Shown: positions 1 through 10,526 of the stretch, piece after piece
Numbering within the stretch: the stretch's first letter is position 1
Layout of the letters: each line of letters opens with the position of its first letter
Assembly: GCA_964035575.1 (NCBI GenBank)
Contig: OZ037903.1
Coordinates: forward strand, 211,001-275,000
DNA length: 64,000 bases
Direction: 5' to 3'
Origin: Rhynchopus sp. YZ270_cl-10
Taxonomy: Eukaryota; Euglenozoa; Diplonemea; Diplonemida; Diplonemidae
Position numbers and translations under genes: made by a program
The notes under the pieces: generated by a model
What the model was told of the DNA's origin: nothing
Database searches by the model: none
Seen by the model: only the letters and a program-made list of their open reading frames with translations

Positions 1-177
1 GAAAAAAACCCATTCTGGTTTGCACTGTAACAAAGAAAGAGAAGATTTGAAAAAGAAGTATATGCATATTACGCACACTTCTTTGAAGTCTGTGCGTAAT
101 ATGAGAATATAAGTGCGTGGTGTCCAGGGATTGGTTAACAAAGCAGGTAAAAAAAAAGAACAAAAGAAATGGTAGTT

Positions 178-243
178 ATTGATGCAGGCACACCTTCCGA
201 CTGACCCACTGTACGATGCCAGCCATCCGGATTGAAAAGCACA
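178..243 (-). repeat. family A interspersed module
   Basis: A module of about 60 bp with the + strand blocks GATGCAGGCACC, CGACTGACCCAC and GCCAGCCATCCGGAT. Other copies: 1771-1829, 14405-14462, 30923-30981, with partial copies near 17757-17790 and 63330-63362. All copies run the same way on the + strand, so they lie antisense to it in the transcripts of the minus-strand genes. The block ATCCGGAT is palindromic. No coding potential is seen. It could be a short SINE or a structured RNA module. Confidence 0.7.
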
Positions 244-553
244 TCGAAAGTATTTCAACATATGCGTTCAATAAACGCATAGGTATAGAGATACACCGAA
301 AGAAGAAAAAACTTTGTTGAATATGCCTCGTGTGCAACACAAAAATCTAAAGATGGTTGGTTCTCTCTGTTTTGCTATGGTTCTCTTTGCTTTTTTATGG
401 TTTCTTTACCCCCGAAAAAGGCATTTTTTTTGTCTTCATAGATGAATATTCCATGAAAAACAATAAGACTGAAAGTGATGAAATGACTCTCAGTGTTAAT
501 GAAGAAAGATGGAAAAATAAAGATTTTTTTTTTTTTTTTGATAATTTGTTGAA

Positions 554-753
554 GGGGTAAGGACATTCTGGTACCCCCAAGTGTGACTTTTGGACAATTC
601 AAACCCACGCGGTTTCGATAAAGACACTTCAGACCCACAAGGTTTGCACTTTGGACAGTTCAGACCTTGTGGGTTTGAAGTGTCTTTATCGAAACCGTGT
701 GGGTTTGAATTGTCCAAAAGTCACACTTGGGGGTACCAGAATGTCCTTACCCC
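554..753. mobile_element. 200-bp MITE with 9-bp target duplication (Mutator-like)
   Basis: The element is almost entirely a foldback: arms of about 90 bp (554-643 and 664-753) are complementary with only a couple of differences, around a 20-bp centre. Ends are GGGGTAAGGACATTCTGG and its complement. It is flanked by a perfect 9-bp direct repeat TTTGTTGAA (545-553 and 754-762). Nine-base duplications with long inverted arms are typical of Mutator-like elements. The near-perfect arms suggest recent insertion. It carries no gene. Confidence 0.85.
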
Positions 754-839
754 TTTGTTGAATTAGTGTAGCTGCCAAAAAGACAGTCTTCACTCTTCTT
801 TGAGCATTTCCCGTACACTGTTTTTTTTTTGGGAAAAGG

Positions 840-1753
840 GCCCTGGGTATGACCTAAAACTGCATCCAGACGTGGAGGTATGTTCCTAGTAGGTAGGGGG
901 GGGCTCTATGATGGGATTCCTTTGACCGCGCGAAGGCCTTGTGCCGGGGACGTATGGGGGGATGAACTAGAGCCCTGCGACCGCCCGTGGGACAATACCT
1001 TTGGGGGGGATACATGAGCGACCCCGAGGTGGGCTCTAAGAGCACTCCTTACCCATAACGCACAGCTCCGTCGATGAGTAGGTATGGTAAGGGATTAACG
1101 TACCCAAAGTCGGCGCTCTCAAGACCCTATGGCGGACCCCGTTCGGCTTTGGCCTGGGGACGGGCACGGTGAAGGTGTGCCTATTACGGTAGGGGTGCCT
1201 GAATCGGAGAGCCGCCACCTAAGAACATGATGAAAATAATATATTCAAGCTTGTCTTCTGGCCACTGCACACTTTTGTGTACGCGAATTGACGTCATGAT
1301 TGACACCACCCACATAAAAACACTTTGTTATTTACATCCGATTCCACGAAACGTCCTGGGCTGGACGTTAAATTGCATCCGGGGGCCCTTTTGTGGCACT
1401 CCTCCTGAAACTCTATGAAGGTCTGACCTGAGGGTAAAAGGTGCTGGGTATGCTACCCTGGGTGCTGAAGGCAGGCACACAACATGTGTGGAGGGACCTG
1501 CAGAGCCCTAGCCAGTGAAGCCAAGGAGGCCCCCCTAGGAAACTAGGGAACGGATTGGAAGAGACCTCGCCGGTAGCCGGGAACCCTCCCTGGGCTAGTA
1601 CAATGATGAAACTTCAATCTTAAGTCCACACCCATGTGGCGGCCGCTTTGGCATGCGTCTGTAAGGACAGCCTTGACTGATACTTTCTGTATTAGCACAC
1701 GATTGCCTCCCTGAAGGCTACGTAGCTACCTGAGTACAAAAAAAAAAAAAAAA
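840..1753 (+). other. GC-rich non-coding segment ending in poly(A)
   Basis: This segment differs from its surroundings: GC-rich, almost free of A/T runs, with no long open frame. It ends in a run of 16 A at 1738-1753. That is the layout of a retroposed sequence (a 5'-truncated LINE 3' region or a processed non-coding RNA) on the + strand. A GGGAAAA block occurs near both ends, but I would not claim it as a target duplication. I looked for conserved rRNA and tRNA segments and recognised none. Confidence 0.4.
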
Positions 1754-1908
1754 GGGGGAAAAAAAACAGTAGTTGATGCAGACACCACCGACTGACCCAC
1801 TTACAATGCCAGCCATCCGGATGAAAGCACAACTCCCCTGTGGCCTACAACAGTAGATGTAAAAGGAAACCTAATGACGTGCCCGTACCGTGAGAGAACG
1901 AGGGCGGT

Positions 1909-2138
1909 TCACAATTCTTTGTCAGCCGGCGCCTCAGCTGCTGGTGTAGAGTTGTGTCCTTCCTCGTATAGGTATCCGGCAGGAAAAAAAGAAAGATGTG
2001 GTTTAGCGTCTTTATGCTTCAATTTCTCGAGCACGGCTAAGTAAAAAAAGGCTAGTGGGAAAATGCTCCACACTAAAAGAATAATACTTGATAGAACGAA
2101 GAGGGGGATACTTCCTTCATATGACAAAAGGGGGGTAA
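1909..2138 (-). CDS. possible terminal exon of a small membrane protein
   Basis: The open frame ending at 1909 reads as one hydrophobic helix (about residues LFVLSSIILLVWSIFPLAFF) followed by a charged, soluble tail that ends ADKEL. The tail looks more like protein than the AT-rich noise around it. No start codon with an acceptor and no upstream exon could be joined to it, and the 5' part of the frame overlaps a family B-like module near 2180-2215. If real it would be the last exon of a short membrane protein. Function unknown. Confidence 0.25.
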
Positions 2139-2660
2139 CAAATGATGTAAAAAATTGACTATTGAAAGGTGGCAAAAACGCCTCTGCGGACGAAGGCACA
2201 CACCGTAAATAAAATGATAAGGCGGGAGGCAAAAGAAAACAAAACAAAAAAAGTCAAAAGAAAAGGTTTGATAAGATGATCCTAAGCCGTTGCTTAGTCA
2301 CCTCAGAAAAGAATAAAAGTGGGAAAGAACCAAAAAAACAAAGATAAAGTGCAAACGCCTGCGGACCGGCGGACGCAGGGCACTAAATGAATGAGCCTCA
2401 CTGAGCATCTCTTAACAAAAAGAAGAAGTGTTGATAAGACAAAGTCAGCCCCTCCTGTGCTAAATCACCTATGAAGTTGGACGCACCGCCACCAACAAAA
2501 AAAAAAAAGAAAGGAACAGTTAAAGAAGACAGCACTAAGGGCTTTGCAAGCCTCGAAGGTGGGTGAACTCCACCATGCAAAGCGCTGTTACATAACCGCT
2601 GACCGGACGCGATATGGTCCCTATAACACATACTTTCAATGAATTGAAAGCATAGGCATA

Positions 2661-2713
2661 CACGGTGGAGTCCGCCCAAAATAGGCAGACCCTTTTGACC
2701 GGACTCCGCCGTG
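2661..2713. mobile_element. mariner-like mini inverted-repeat element, TA target
   Basis: A 53-bp foldback with ends CACGGTGGAGTCCG and CGGACTCCGCCGTG, flanked by TA on both sides (2659-2660, 2714-2715). Two further elements in the window have the same CACGG-type end and TA flanks (7121-7292, 32128-32201), so these are one family. TA duplication is typical of the Tc1/mariner group. No gene inside. Confidence 0.7.
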
Positions 2714-5289
2714 TAGGTTTCAAAAAAGAAAAAAAATAAAAAGCAAACGTCGTTTGATTTCCCAATCTTTAAAAAAATGCATCACTTCTGGCACCTTCAA
2801 GAGTGGCGGCAAAAAACATCCCACACTTATGTTACAACCATCACCCAGCTTCCAGGTGTGATTGCAAATTGAAAGAAAAATAAAGGAGAGAGAAGGAGAG
2901 AAGAAAACTACGGTTATTTTGACGGAACTGTCCAGTTCGGTCTAAAAAAAAAAAAGAGAACGTGAGACTCGTGGTGCAATTATTATATTGGGTGGCACTG
3001 GCACGCAAGAATTATTGGATCATTTACGTACTTCGTATGCAGTTCAAATGTAGACCAAAAGCTGCGGAACGTGCCACACCATATAAAAGAAATTAGGAGG
3101 ATGAGAACTTTGCTCACCTAAAACGGATTTGTTGACCACCGTGACTAATAACCCAAGAATCGCTAGAAAAAAATACTACACATTGTGCGCGAATTGTGAC
3201 AGTTTTGCCCTTGTACCCAACATATTTCTTGATCATATATGACCTGGGAAAGGGGGTCGTACTGCCGGTTGACTCTCCACAAAGCAAGCATTTGTAAGAC
3301 AAACGGGACGAAGCCTCTTTGTGCGTAGTCACGTATCACGATAGATTTGTATTTTATTTTACTATTTTGTTTGGCTTTGGGGTGAGAGAGAGGGTTTGGT
3401 CAAAGAATAAAAACAACCAAAAAAAAAAATGGTAGTTGATGCAGGCACCTCCGATAAGACAACAAAAAAAAATACTGTTTTGCAGGATGACTCAAGCCTG
3501 TTTCCAGTCACCTTCAAAAGAAAACACACACACACAATGATATGGAGGTACTGCGTTCGGAATTTTATTTTTCTTTCTTTTTTTCGTTCGGAATCCATGG
3601 GGAGAGTATTTTATTTTTCCATCTCTTCTTAGCATCGACAATCAGCAAACCACGTGTCAAAGAATAGACAGCAGTCTTTTTTTTTTTTGTGAGCAAACAA
3701 AAAAAAATGGAATGGAAGGTAACATTTCAGACCTCCGGGTTCAGGTTGCTCAGGACATAATAAAAAGGGAAAAGTCACTTAGTACCCAAATTTCTGCCCA
3801 AAATAGGATATCCACTGTGTATTATCCTAAAGTATTGGTACAAATTTGGGTACCAAGATACTTACCCCTAAGAAAAAAAAAAAACAAGCATTTCTTGAAA
3901 TCTGCCCCTTTTTTTTGAAAAATTTCGATCGGATTTCGACCCTTTAGTCGCTCTTTCGCGTACAACTAATCTTAAGAGGATCACCCCACCTTATTCCTAC
4001 TGGTAACATCTGTCCTCAATATCACATACCATAGTTTTGTACTACGGAAGGTAAAGACGCAGATCGTCCGTTAAAAAAAAAACTTTTTTGTGTCCCACCC
4101 TCTTGGGTGGACACAGCGTATTATCTTGAAGGTGCAAACTGTCCCTCCCCCCTCGCAATACCTACTTTGTGAGTTGTTATAAAGGAGAGAGAAGGGAGGC
4201 GAGAAAGAGGCGAGAGAGCGTAACAATAAACTGTATAGTTCGCCTGTAAAGGACGAAAATTTATATTGCAACCCCTTTGTTTCCCTTCTTTTGCTTTCCT
4301 TCTGATGCAGTGTGATGGGTTTTGGTAGGAATACACCTTTCTTGTATTGTAGCTTTGTTGCCAAAAATGTACGTCAAATAAAATCTTGGCAAAAAAAATA
4401 TGAGTTCTTTGAAAAATAGGGGGTGGTGAGGTGGTACCAGTTCTATTGACAAACTACACAAGGGAAATAGCAAGTCTGGCGAGATGACGTACAAGTCTCT
4501 TTGTGCTAGGCAGTCTAAATGTGATGGTGGTCGTGTGACTGCTGCTAGGTCATTCAAAAAAAAGATCGGGTCTTTTGTTTGTGCGCTCAAAGCCGGGAAA
4601 ACAAAAAGGTGGTTCAATCCGTTTTGTTTGCCCTGCAGCGCTGCCTCCAATCTTTTTAGAATTGACAACAAGTTGTTTTATCAAAAAAAAAAAAAAATGT
4701 TGGGAATTAGATGTGTCTGTCGGTGACCACATTTGTGAACGCCCTGCACACCTGTGCCTCGGATTGGAGATGACTTTTCCTTTCAGAAAAGGGGGCTGCT
4801 TGTACTACAATAAACACCAGATCTGTCCCTGGTTTTCTATTTAAAATCACTGCAAAGCAAAGACCAATGTGCATCAGATTGCACAAAATCCGAAGAAAAA
4901 AAAATAATTTGCCATACGAGGCTCGTGGTGATCATTAACAATACACATTGAGAGACTTGGCTATTTATTTCCTTTCCCTTTTTTTTTTGCTTTGCTTTCG
5001 GTTCTGTTTCTTTTTTTTTCATTTTGTTTTCTTTTTTCTAAACAGTACAGACAGTCATGGTTCTGTATCACGGATTTAACACTTCATTTATCTTTCTCTC
5101 CTTCCGTTCTCCTTTCTCGGAGAAGGGAATTTTTTTCTGTTTTTTTTCTGTTTTTCCCCCTTCTTTCTTCTTTTTGGTTATTCAATGAATCGGAGAAAAG
5201 CAAAAAAAAGGTACAAAATAAATCAACACTAAAACTTTAGTTCTAGAAGAATATGAATTCCTCAAGGGTGGGGTAGGGGTGGGGTGACA

Positions 5290-5570
5290 GGGGTACACGA
5301 CGGACTAGCCAGGGGGTACTACTAGTAGTGTTTTCAACACAACGAGTAGTTATATAATACTCTCTACCAAATGTATCGTAGAAAACTAGTCGTAAAAAAC
5401 ACTGGTCATTTGGACATTCACTCATTTGGAAATATTGGCGCCCAAAAAAAGTCGCGAAATTGCAAGGAAAAAAATCCTCAAAATCCGCCAATATTATTTG
5501 GTTGCCAAGGTTCTTGTCCAAATGTAGCAGCACTACTAGTAGTCCCCCTTTGGTTAGTCCAGTGTAGGAT
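5290..5570. mobile_element. nested palindrome with a small inverted-repeat element (family H) at its centre
   Basis: Outer arms 5290-5331 and 5529-5570 are complementary (both carry TACTACTAGTAGTG or its complement and a GGACTAGCC-like block). Arms nearer the centre pair again through CATTTGGACA. At the centre, about 5434-5508, lies a foldback starting AATATTGGCG and ending CGCCAATATT. A second copy of that inner unit, inverted, sits in an intron of the SmE gene (8163-8232), which shows that the inner unit moves independently. Confidence 0.65.
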
Positions 5571-6264
5571 GTGGGAATTGCCTTGCTTGGCGTGGTTGGA
5601 GTTCCTCGAGAGGATTGAGATAACGGTCTGTAAGATAGACCTAAAAGAGCCTTATTTAGTGACTTTGAAAGAAAAAAAATCTTGTTTTTTTTTCCCCTCA
5701 ACCCTACCTCAGTCTTGCCTTACCTTTCTTATCGATTCTCAACAAAAAAAGAAGGAAAAAATAACCAACACAGAGAAAGCAAAAATGGGAGGATAAAAAC
5801 AGAGTGTCTCTTACTCCCCCCATTGAGTTTCTCTCCCTTTTAGCGTGATGATTATCTTTATTTTTTGTCAAAAAAACCTAAGATTTCTATAGTAGGCTAC
5901 AGAGGGGGTTCTTGTTTTCATGGAAGGGAAAAGGGGGGGTATGAAGTGCCATAATTGCCACTAAAACAAAAAAGAAAAAGAAAGATGTGTGTTGTCCTCT
6001 CTCATGCACACACACACAACGGAAAAAGAGAAGTTTTGAAAGTGCAAAAAAGAGAGAAAAAAACGCCTCACCGTTCAAATCGGCGGGCGCAAGCAAAAGC
6101 ACTGCTTCTCCATTTGGTCCATTTGATCGAACCCTCCCCTTCCCTTCCCTTCCCTCCCTTCCCACCCCAGAACACTTCACATGGCATACGGTTTACCGGG
6201 AGGTACCTATTCAATACTCCAAAAAAATTATGATAAAACCGCCCATTTTTTTCCTCCTCTGCTC

Positions 6265-6885
6265 TCACGCCCCAAGCAACTGACACTCTCTGAGGCACTG
6301 TGCTGGGGCCTGCGACAGCCCAGCCCCGCACTCTGCGTCGTGGCAGGTTTGGGTGTTCGCATTCCATTTGCAGTCCGTCTGGCGGGAGCAGAGGGAGGGG
6401 TGGTCCTGCACCTCGCAGGACCGGAGGGGACGCTCTGTGGTCACCACCGCAGCGTGACGGAGGGTGGACGACAGGCGCATGGAGACCGAGGTTCCGGGGA
6501 GCATCTCCTTTTTGTAAAGCGCTGTCGGGTGCAAAGTGGATCCCGTTGCCTTTGTCAAAAACTGCGGTGCGCACCCAAGCTGTGGTGCAAACCCCTTCAA
6601 CGAAAGCAATGCAGGCAATCCCCCGTTCACCGCATTTGTACACGGCGTGCAGTGGTGGTGCATCACATAGACCATACAACTCCCTTTCGTCGCCCCAGGG
6701 CATTCCAACCGTACGACCTCCTCAGCATGCAGGTCGTGAAGCACCTTCAGCACCCCTCCCCGCAAGCTATCAGGCAAAGCAGGAAACGTAATACCCTCCT
6801 CCACAGAAGGCGCACGCCCGCCGACAAAAACGGAGGCAGTGGTGGAAGCGACAAAAAGACTAAGGGCTGTCATAAGGAGGTGCAT
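6265..6885 (-). CDS. predicted secreted Cys-rich protein, unknown family
   Basis: A single-exon gene for 206 residues. The first ~20 residues (MHLLMTALSLFVASTTASVF) form a clear signal peptide with a small-residue cleavage region, so the product should enter the secretory path. The mature part has about a dozen Cys, clustered in the middle and in the last 50 residues (CKWNANTQTC, then three more within CGAGLSQAPAQCLREC). Even spacing suggests disulfides in an extracellular or luminal domain. No transmembrane helix or anchor follows. I do not recognise the family. A strong acceptor (pyrimidine tract, then AG at 6910-6911) lies 24 nt before the ATG, supporting this start and mature mRNA 5' end. 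Coding composition is GC-rich like the other genes. Confidence 0.75.
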   Translation of the reverse strand: MHLLMTALSLFVASTTASVFVGGRAPSVEEGITFPALPDSLRGGVLKVLHDLHAEEVVRLECPGATKGSCMVYVMHHHCTPCTNAVNGGLPALLSLKGFAPQLGCAPQFLTKATGSTLHPTALYKKEMLPGTSVSMRLSSTLRHAAVVTTERPLRSCEVQDHPSLCSRQTDCKWNANTQTCHDAECGAGLSQAPAQCLRECQLLGA

Positions 6886-7120
6886 TGTGTGTGGTTGTAT
6901 TGTAGTGTGCTGGGAAGAGGGGTAGGGGTGTGGAGTGGTGGTGTGGAAAGGGGAGGAAGGGGGAGAAAGTCGATGACTATCACCAGATAGCGTAGTAAAC
7001 CCGCAAACGGTTTTTTTCTTTAAAGGATCCTTAAAAGAGAGTAGAAGGGTTGTACGATTTGCAGGAGGGTGTCAGAATCCTTTTCTGATGCTTTCAAAGA
7101 AGAGAAAGTACGTTATTATA

Positions 7121-7292
7121 CACGGGTGGCCAGTTTGGGTGGGGGGGCATCAAAAATTGACGTTATTTGGGAGAGCATACGCTCCCGATTGGGATAACAT
7201 CTCATAGAATATGTGCTCTCCCTGTGAGAGCAATTCTGAACCAGTATTATCGTCCACTTTTGACGCTCTCCTACATCAAACTGGCCGCCGTG
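7121..7292. mobile_element. mariner-like MITE, TA target
   Basis: A 172-bp element with ends CACGGGTGGCCAGTTTGG and its near complement at 7272-7292, flanked by TA (7119-7120, 7293-7294). Same end type as 2661-2713 and 32128-32201. The interior has a further hairpin (GGGAGAGCATACGCTCCC near 7170 and a GAGAGC block near 7225). No coding capacity. Confidence 0.7.
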
Positions 7293-7414
7293 TACACATC
7301 TAATATTGCGTAAGATGAAGTCTGAAACATATGTAGATCCATGTGGCCCACAATGGTGGCACCCACCTCCATGTCCGCAGTCCACTCACACTGCCCAACA
7401 GCTCCGCCCCCTGA

Positions 7415-7434
7415 ACGGTACGGTACGGTACGGT
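7415..7434. repeat. ACGGT pentamer tandem repeat
   Basis: Four consecutive ACGGT units in the spacer between the secreted-protein gene and SmE. The rest of 6912-7921 is pyrimidine-rich and homopolymer-rich with no further gene seen. Confidence 0.8.
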
Positions 7435-7921
7435 AGGCCTCTTCGGTCACAATCGAGCCGTTGTGCGCCTTGATCAGCCACTCCCACGCACCACTCTAGG
7501 ATACTGTAGTCGGCGAAGAGAGAGGGGAAAAAAAGTTGCCATTTTTTTTGTCCATCACAAAAAAAAAAAAAAAAACCATTCTGTCACACAGACCCCACCC
7601 CCGCCCCCAATTTCCCCCCCGCCTTCGGATCTGGGTTGTGGGTGCAGTTGCAAATGTAGCTTTAATGTATTGCTTTTTGTTTTTCATTTCTGTTTTTTTT
7701 TGTACTTTTTTTGCTTTCACTTAGTATTTTGCCCTGCTCCCCAAACCCAACACCATTTCCTCTCTGTGTGTTTTATTTAACACACGACACTGCAAACGTA
7801 GTGCAAACGCCACGTTTTTTTCCCACCCACCCCCCTTTCCCTTTTAAGAGGCACCATTGCACAAAAAGGACCCTAATAAAAATGAGGGCGGAAAGGAGAG
7901 AGGCGAGCCCGCGAAACCACC

Positions 7922-8721
7922 CTATTTCCCTGTGTTCAGGACCAAACTCACGCAGTCACCTTTGAGCATGATTCTCCCTGTGGTGTGTGATGTGTGGTGT
8001 GTGATGTGTGTCGTGTGTAGGGGTGGAAAGGGCATACCAACAGGCTTTCTCGTTCTGCGCTTCATGTGGATCTCCTCAGCATCGTCGAGAGTCAAGTTCA
8101 TGAACTCGTCGAACCCTGTAGTGTAGTGGTGGTGGTAATACAGTAGACAAGAAACTTGGGGAAATAATATTGGCGGATTTTGGGGGTTTTCTTTGCAATT
8201 TTGGCGACTTTTTTTGGTCGCCAATATTATGTAGTCCTGCTGTAAGAGAAACGTCTATAAGATGACCCTAAAGCTTAGTCACCTTGATCACATGTGATAA
8301 AATGTACCTCTTGTGCACATTATATCTTTCAGAAAAGTGTGAAAGATGTATGTGTCTAGTCTCCGTGATATATAAAAAATCGCGTGTTGTACAGCCTACC
8401 AATTCTTTCAAAGACTATTGTACTTTTTTTCAATTGCACCTTGCACGTTATCTTTGAGCCAAATTCCCCTCCACCCCTTGACCCCGCTGCCCTAGTGGTA
8501 CATACCAATGATAACACCCTCGATACGCAGATCCGCATTGTCGTTCAGCCACACCTGGACTCGTGACTTATTTTGAAGAAACCGGAATGTCAGTTGCTGT
8601 GGTGTTGTGATGTGATGTGTGTTTGTACATTTTTTTGGCACGGTATCAGTGCGGGTGTAATGGGGGGAAGGGAACATACGATCGGCTGCGTCATGATTTT
8701 TTGCATCTTTTTTTCGGACAT
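7922..8721 (-). CDS. SmE: small nuclear ribonucleoprotein SmE
   Basis: Four small exons (8680-8721, 8506-8596, 8038-8115, 7922-7977) give an 88-residue protein, the usual SmE length. It is one of seven Sm proteins that ring the U-rich site of spliceosomal snRNAs. Sm motif 1 reads [20 protein letters not shown] and [15 protein letters not shown]; Sm motif 2 is [13 protein letters not shown]. The family signature TQPI near the N-terminus is present. Frames join exactly across GTATG/AG introns of 83, 390 and 60 nt. The start at 8721 is preferred over the in-frame ATG at 8706 because an acceptor AG (8727-8728) lies only 5 nt upstream of it. The 390-nt intron carries a family C module (8258-8285) and a family H element (8163-8232). 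The product implies active cis-splicing, consistent with the introns elsewhere. Confidence 0.95.
8163..8232. mobile_element. family H mini inverted-repeat element in an SmE intron
   Basis: About 70 bp with ends ATATTGGCG and CGCCAATAT, in the second intron of SmE. It matches the centre of the palindrome at 5290-5570 in inverted orientation, sharing the internal AAAAAAAGTCG and GATTTTG blocks. It is flanked by TAAT-like bases, but the exact target duplication is unclear. Confidence 0.7.
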
Positions 8722-8760
8722 TTTTGCTGACTTTTTTTTGTTGTTGTGTCTCTCGACTCT
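8722..8760 (-). promoter_or_regulatory. putative trans-splice acceptor of SmE
   Basis: Read on the minus strand, a stretch ending AAAGTCAG stops 5 nt before the SmE start codon (AG at 8727-8728). With no room for a conventional 5' leader, the mature 5' end must come from elsewhere: a spliced leader or an undetected upstream exon. This is the clearest of the acceptors, together with that of the PDZ gene. Confidence 0.5.
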
Positions 8761-8761
8761 T

Positions 8762-10526
8762 GTAGTGTATTATTCTGTGGGTCTGTTATTTGTTGTGTGT
8801 ATTTGAGCATAAACATGATAAAACTCAAATGAGCGAAGAAATGGACAACAGTAGTAGCCTCCAAGGCCGGATGCGCGAATGGACGGAGAAGAACTCATGA
8901 GCGGGCATCTGCAGGCTGATGGGCATTTGGCCAAATCTGGGGGGAGAAAAAAATTACTCATTTATTTTGAAATATTGACAAACGTGCAGTCACTCACCAT
9001 GTGATCTCCTACGTTCTTCCTCCTCCTCCCCCCCGCCCATATCCCCCCCACTGCGAAGTTTTCCCACTGATGCCCCAATCTGACAGTGTTGAATAAACGA
9101 AGAGACTCAATAAAAGAAAAATATAAAAAAAAACTTGAAAGATTTTGAACGAGCCCTCTCAAGCACATCTATTGAAAAAGAAAAATGCTAAATGGGAAGC
9201 TGGAAAAAAATGTTGATAGTGCAAAACGCCTCTGGGACGCAGGCACTGACAAAAAGAAAAAAAAGAAAAAAAAGAATGAAAGCTCCGCAAACAAAAATGA
9301 ACAAAAATACAGGGAGAGCTTTTGTCCTTTTTCACGGGGCTTCGACGACAAAAGGCAAACAATAATAACAACAAACAATTCCCCTCGCGCTTTTAGGATA
9401 GAAACAGTCACGGGTTAAGTTTTGCTGACATATTGTGAAGGGGTTAGTGGGACGGCTGCAGACAAAGCAGGGTACACACCCACCCAGAGTAATATCATAT
9501 TTTTCCTTGCAGTTTTTTTTCCCCCTAACACGCAGTGAATCAAGAAACTAGACAAAAGAAAGCCAACGTTCAGATCGTGTATAACAGTATTCCCCCTTGA
9601 ATCCTTTCACTTTGCGCCAAACAGATTTTTTTAGCCCTACTTGGATGCGTTCAACGAAAAAAGGTGTTATTTTTATCAAGATCAGTTGGTGGATGATATT
9701 GTCTGGTTTCTTTTTGTCGGGGGAATTCAAATAATGAGCAAAGTGTGAATCACAGCACACAGTAGGGGCAGTATTGTTTTCTGAAAAAACTTGGTTGTAT
9801 TAGTGTAGCCACCCTAGAGTGTGCTCCACTAGCGTTTTTTTTTTATATGTTCTTTTTGAAAATTTGTATTAGTGTAGACACCCGAAGATGCGCACCACCT
9901 GGTCTACCTGCATCTTTTATCTTTTGTTGTTTTTGCGTGATTATGCTGGGCTCCGTACTAAAAGAGTGCATCTGCTCTCCCCAAAATTGTTTGATAATTG
10001 CCAATATAAAGTGCAGTCTAGAGAGATGCGTCATATTTTTTTGTTCTCAGATTTGAATATACTTTTAGATAATCTGAAAAACGGGTCAGCCAACAAAGCG
10101 ATAAGACACACAGCTTGGCATCTCTCCTTATCTCCATTTTTCGTGGTTTTCGTTCTTTTTTTTTTTTTTTTGCAATTCAGAAAGCTAGGAGCTGGAGAGC
10201 AAATCAACGGCGATCAGTTTCCAGTCAGGTTGCGCTGTGGAGAAAGGAGTAAAATATGGGGGAAATTAAGATGAACCTTGGCCCCACTATGTGTAAAGTT
10301 TGCTCCAAAGCAGCTTGGAAATGGTTATTTTGAGGTATTTTGAATGAGGGAAAAGACAAAAAAAAGTCGTTGGAAATAGCCCTTCACAGTGACATCAGAG
10401 TACCACTTCGCACACACGTCTATTTCTAATAAAAAGGACATTTAATGGTGTGGCCGACGACCCCAAAATAGCACAAAATAGCACCCCCTTCAGCCAACCA
10501 ATTGATCATTTTTTATCATTTGTGAG
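8762..10526. other. spacer with B, E and G modules
   Basis: No gene seen. It holds a family B module (9215-9249), two family E modules (9786-9834 and 9855-9900) and a family G mini element (10447-10503) that ends just before the coiled-coil gene's stop. The rest is homopolymer-rich. Frames in 9159-9418 and 9888-10274 are AT-rich or purine runs without motifs. Confidence 0.55.
10447..10503. repeat. family G mini element (GGTGTGGC ends)
   Basis: A 57-bp unit beginning GGTGTGGCCGACGACCCC and ending TTCAGCCAACC, with AAAATAGCAC repeated twice inside. Two more copies: 29842-29903 and 31699-31772, the last with perfect ends GGTGTGGC and GCCACACC. This is short for a MITE; it could be a hairpin module. 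It lies in the 3' part of the coiled-coil gene's transcript. Confidence 0.65.

Larger units (their letters stand above)
1..6264. other. gene-poor repeat-rich stretch
   Basis: No gene can be supported here with confidence. The stretch is rich in A and T runs and holds a family A module (178-243, again 1771-1829), a 200-bp MITE (554-753), a GC-rich poly(A)-ended segment (840-1753), family C and B modules (2271-2304, 2347-2384), a mariner-like mini element (2661-2713), a short palindrome-bearing stretch (3780-3855, with GTACCCAAATTT mirrored at its end) and a large nested palindrome (5290-5570). A family B copy with an A-rich insertion sits at 6038-6103. The open frames present are short, AT-rich and lack recognisable motifs. 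Confidence 0.6.

Noticed and set aside
840-1740. Possible ribosomal RNA
   Set aside because: No conserved rRNA segment or recognisable order was seen; kept as an unexplained GC-rich segment.
3114-3332. Open frame with a CxxC (YKCLLCGE)
   Set aside because: It has no ATG at its 5' end, no clear acceptor and no donor; cannot be supported as a gene.
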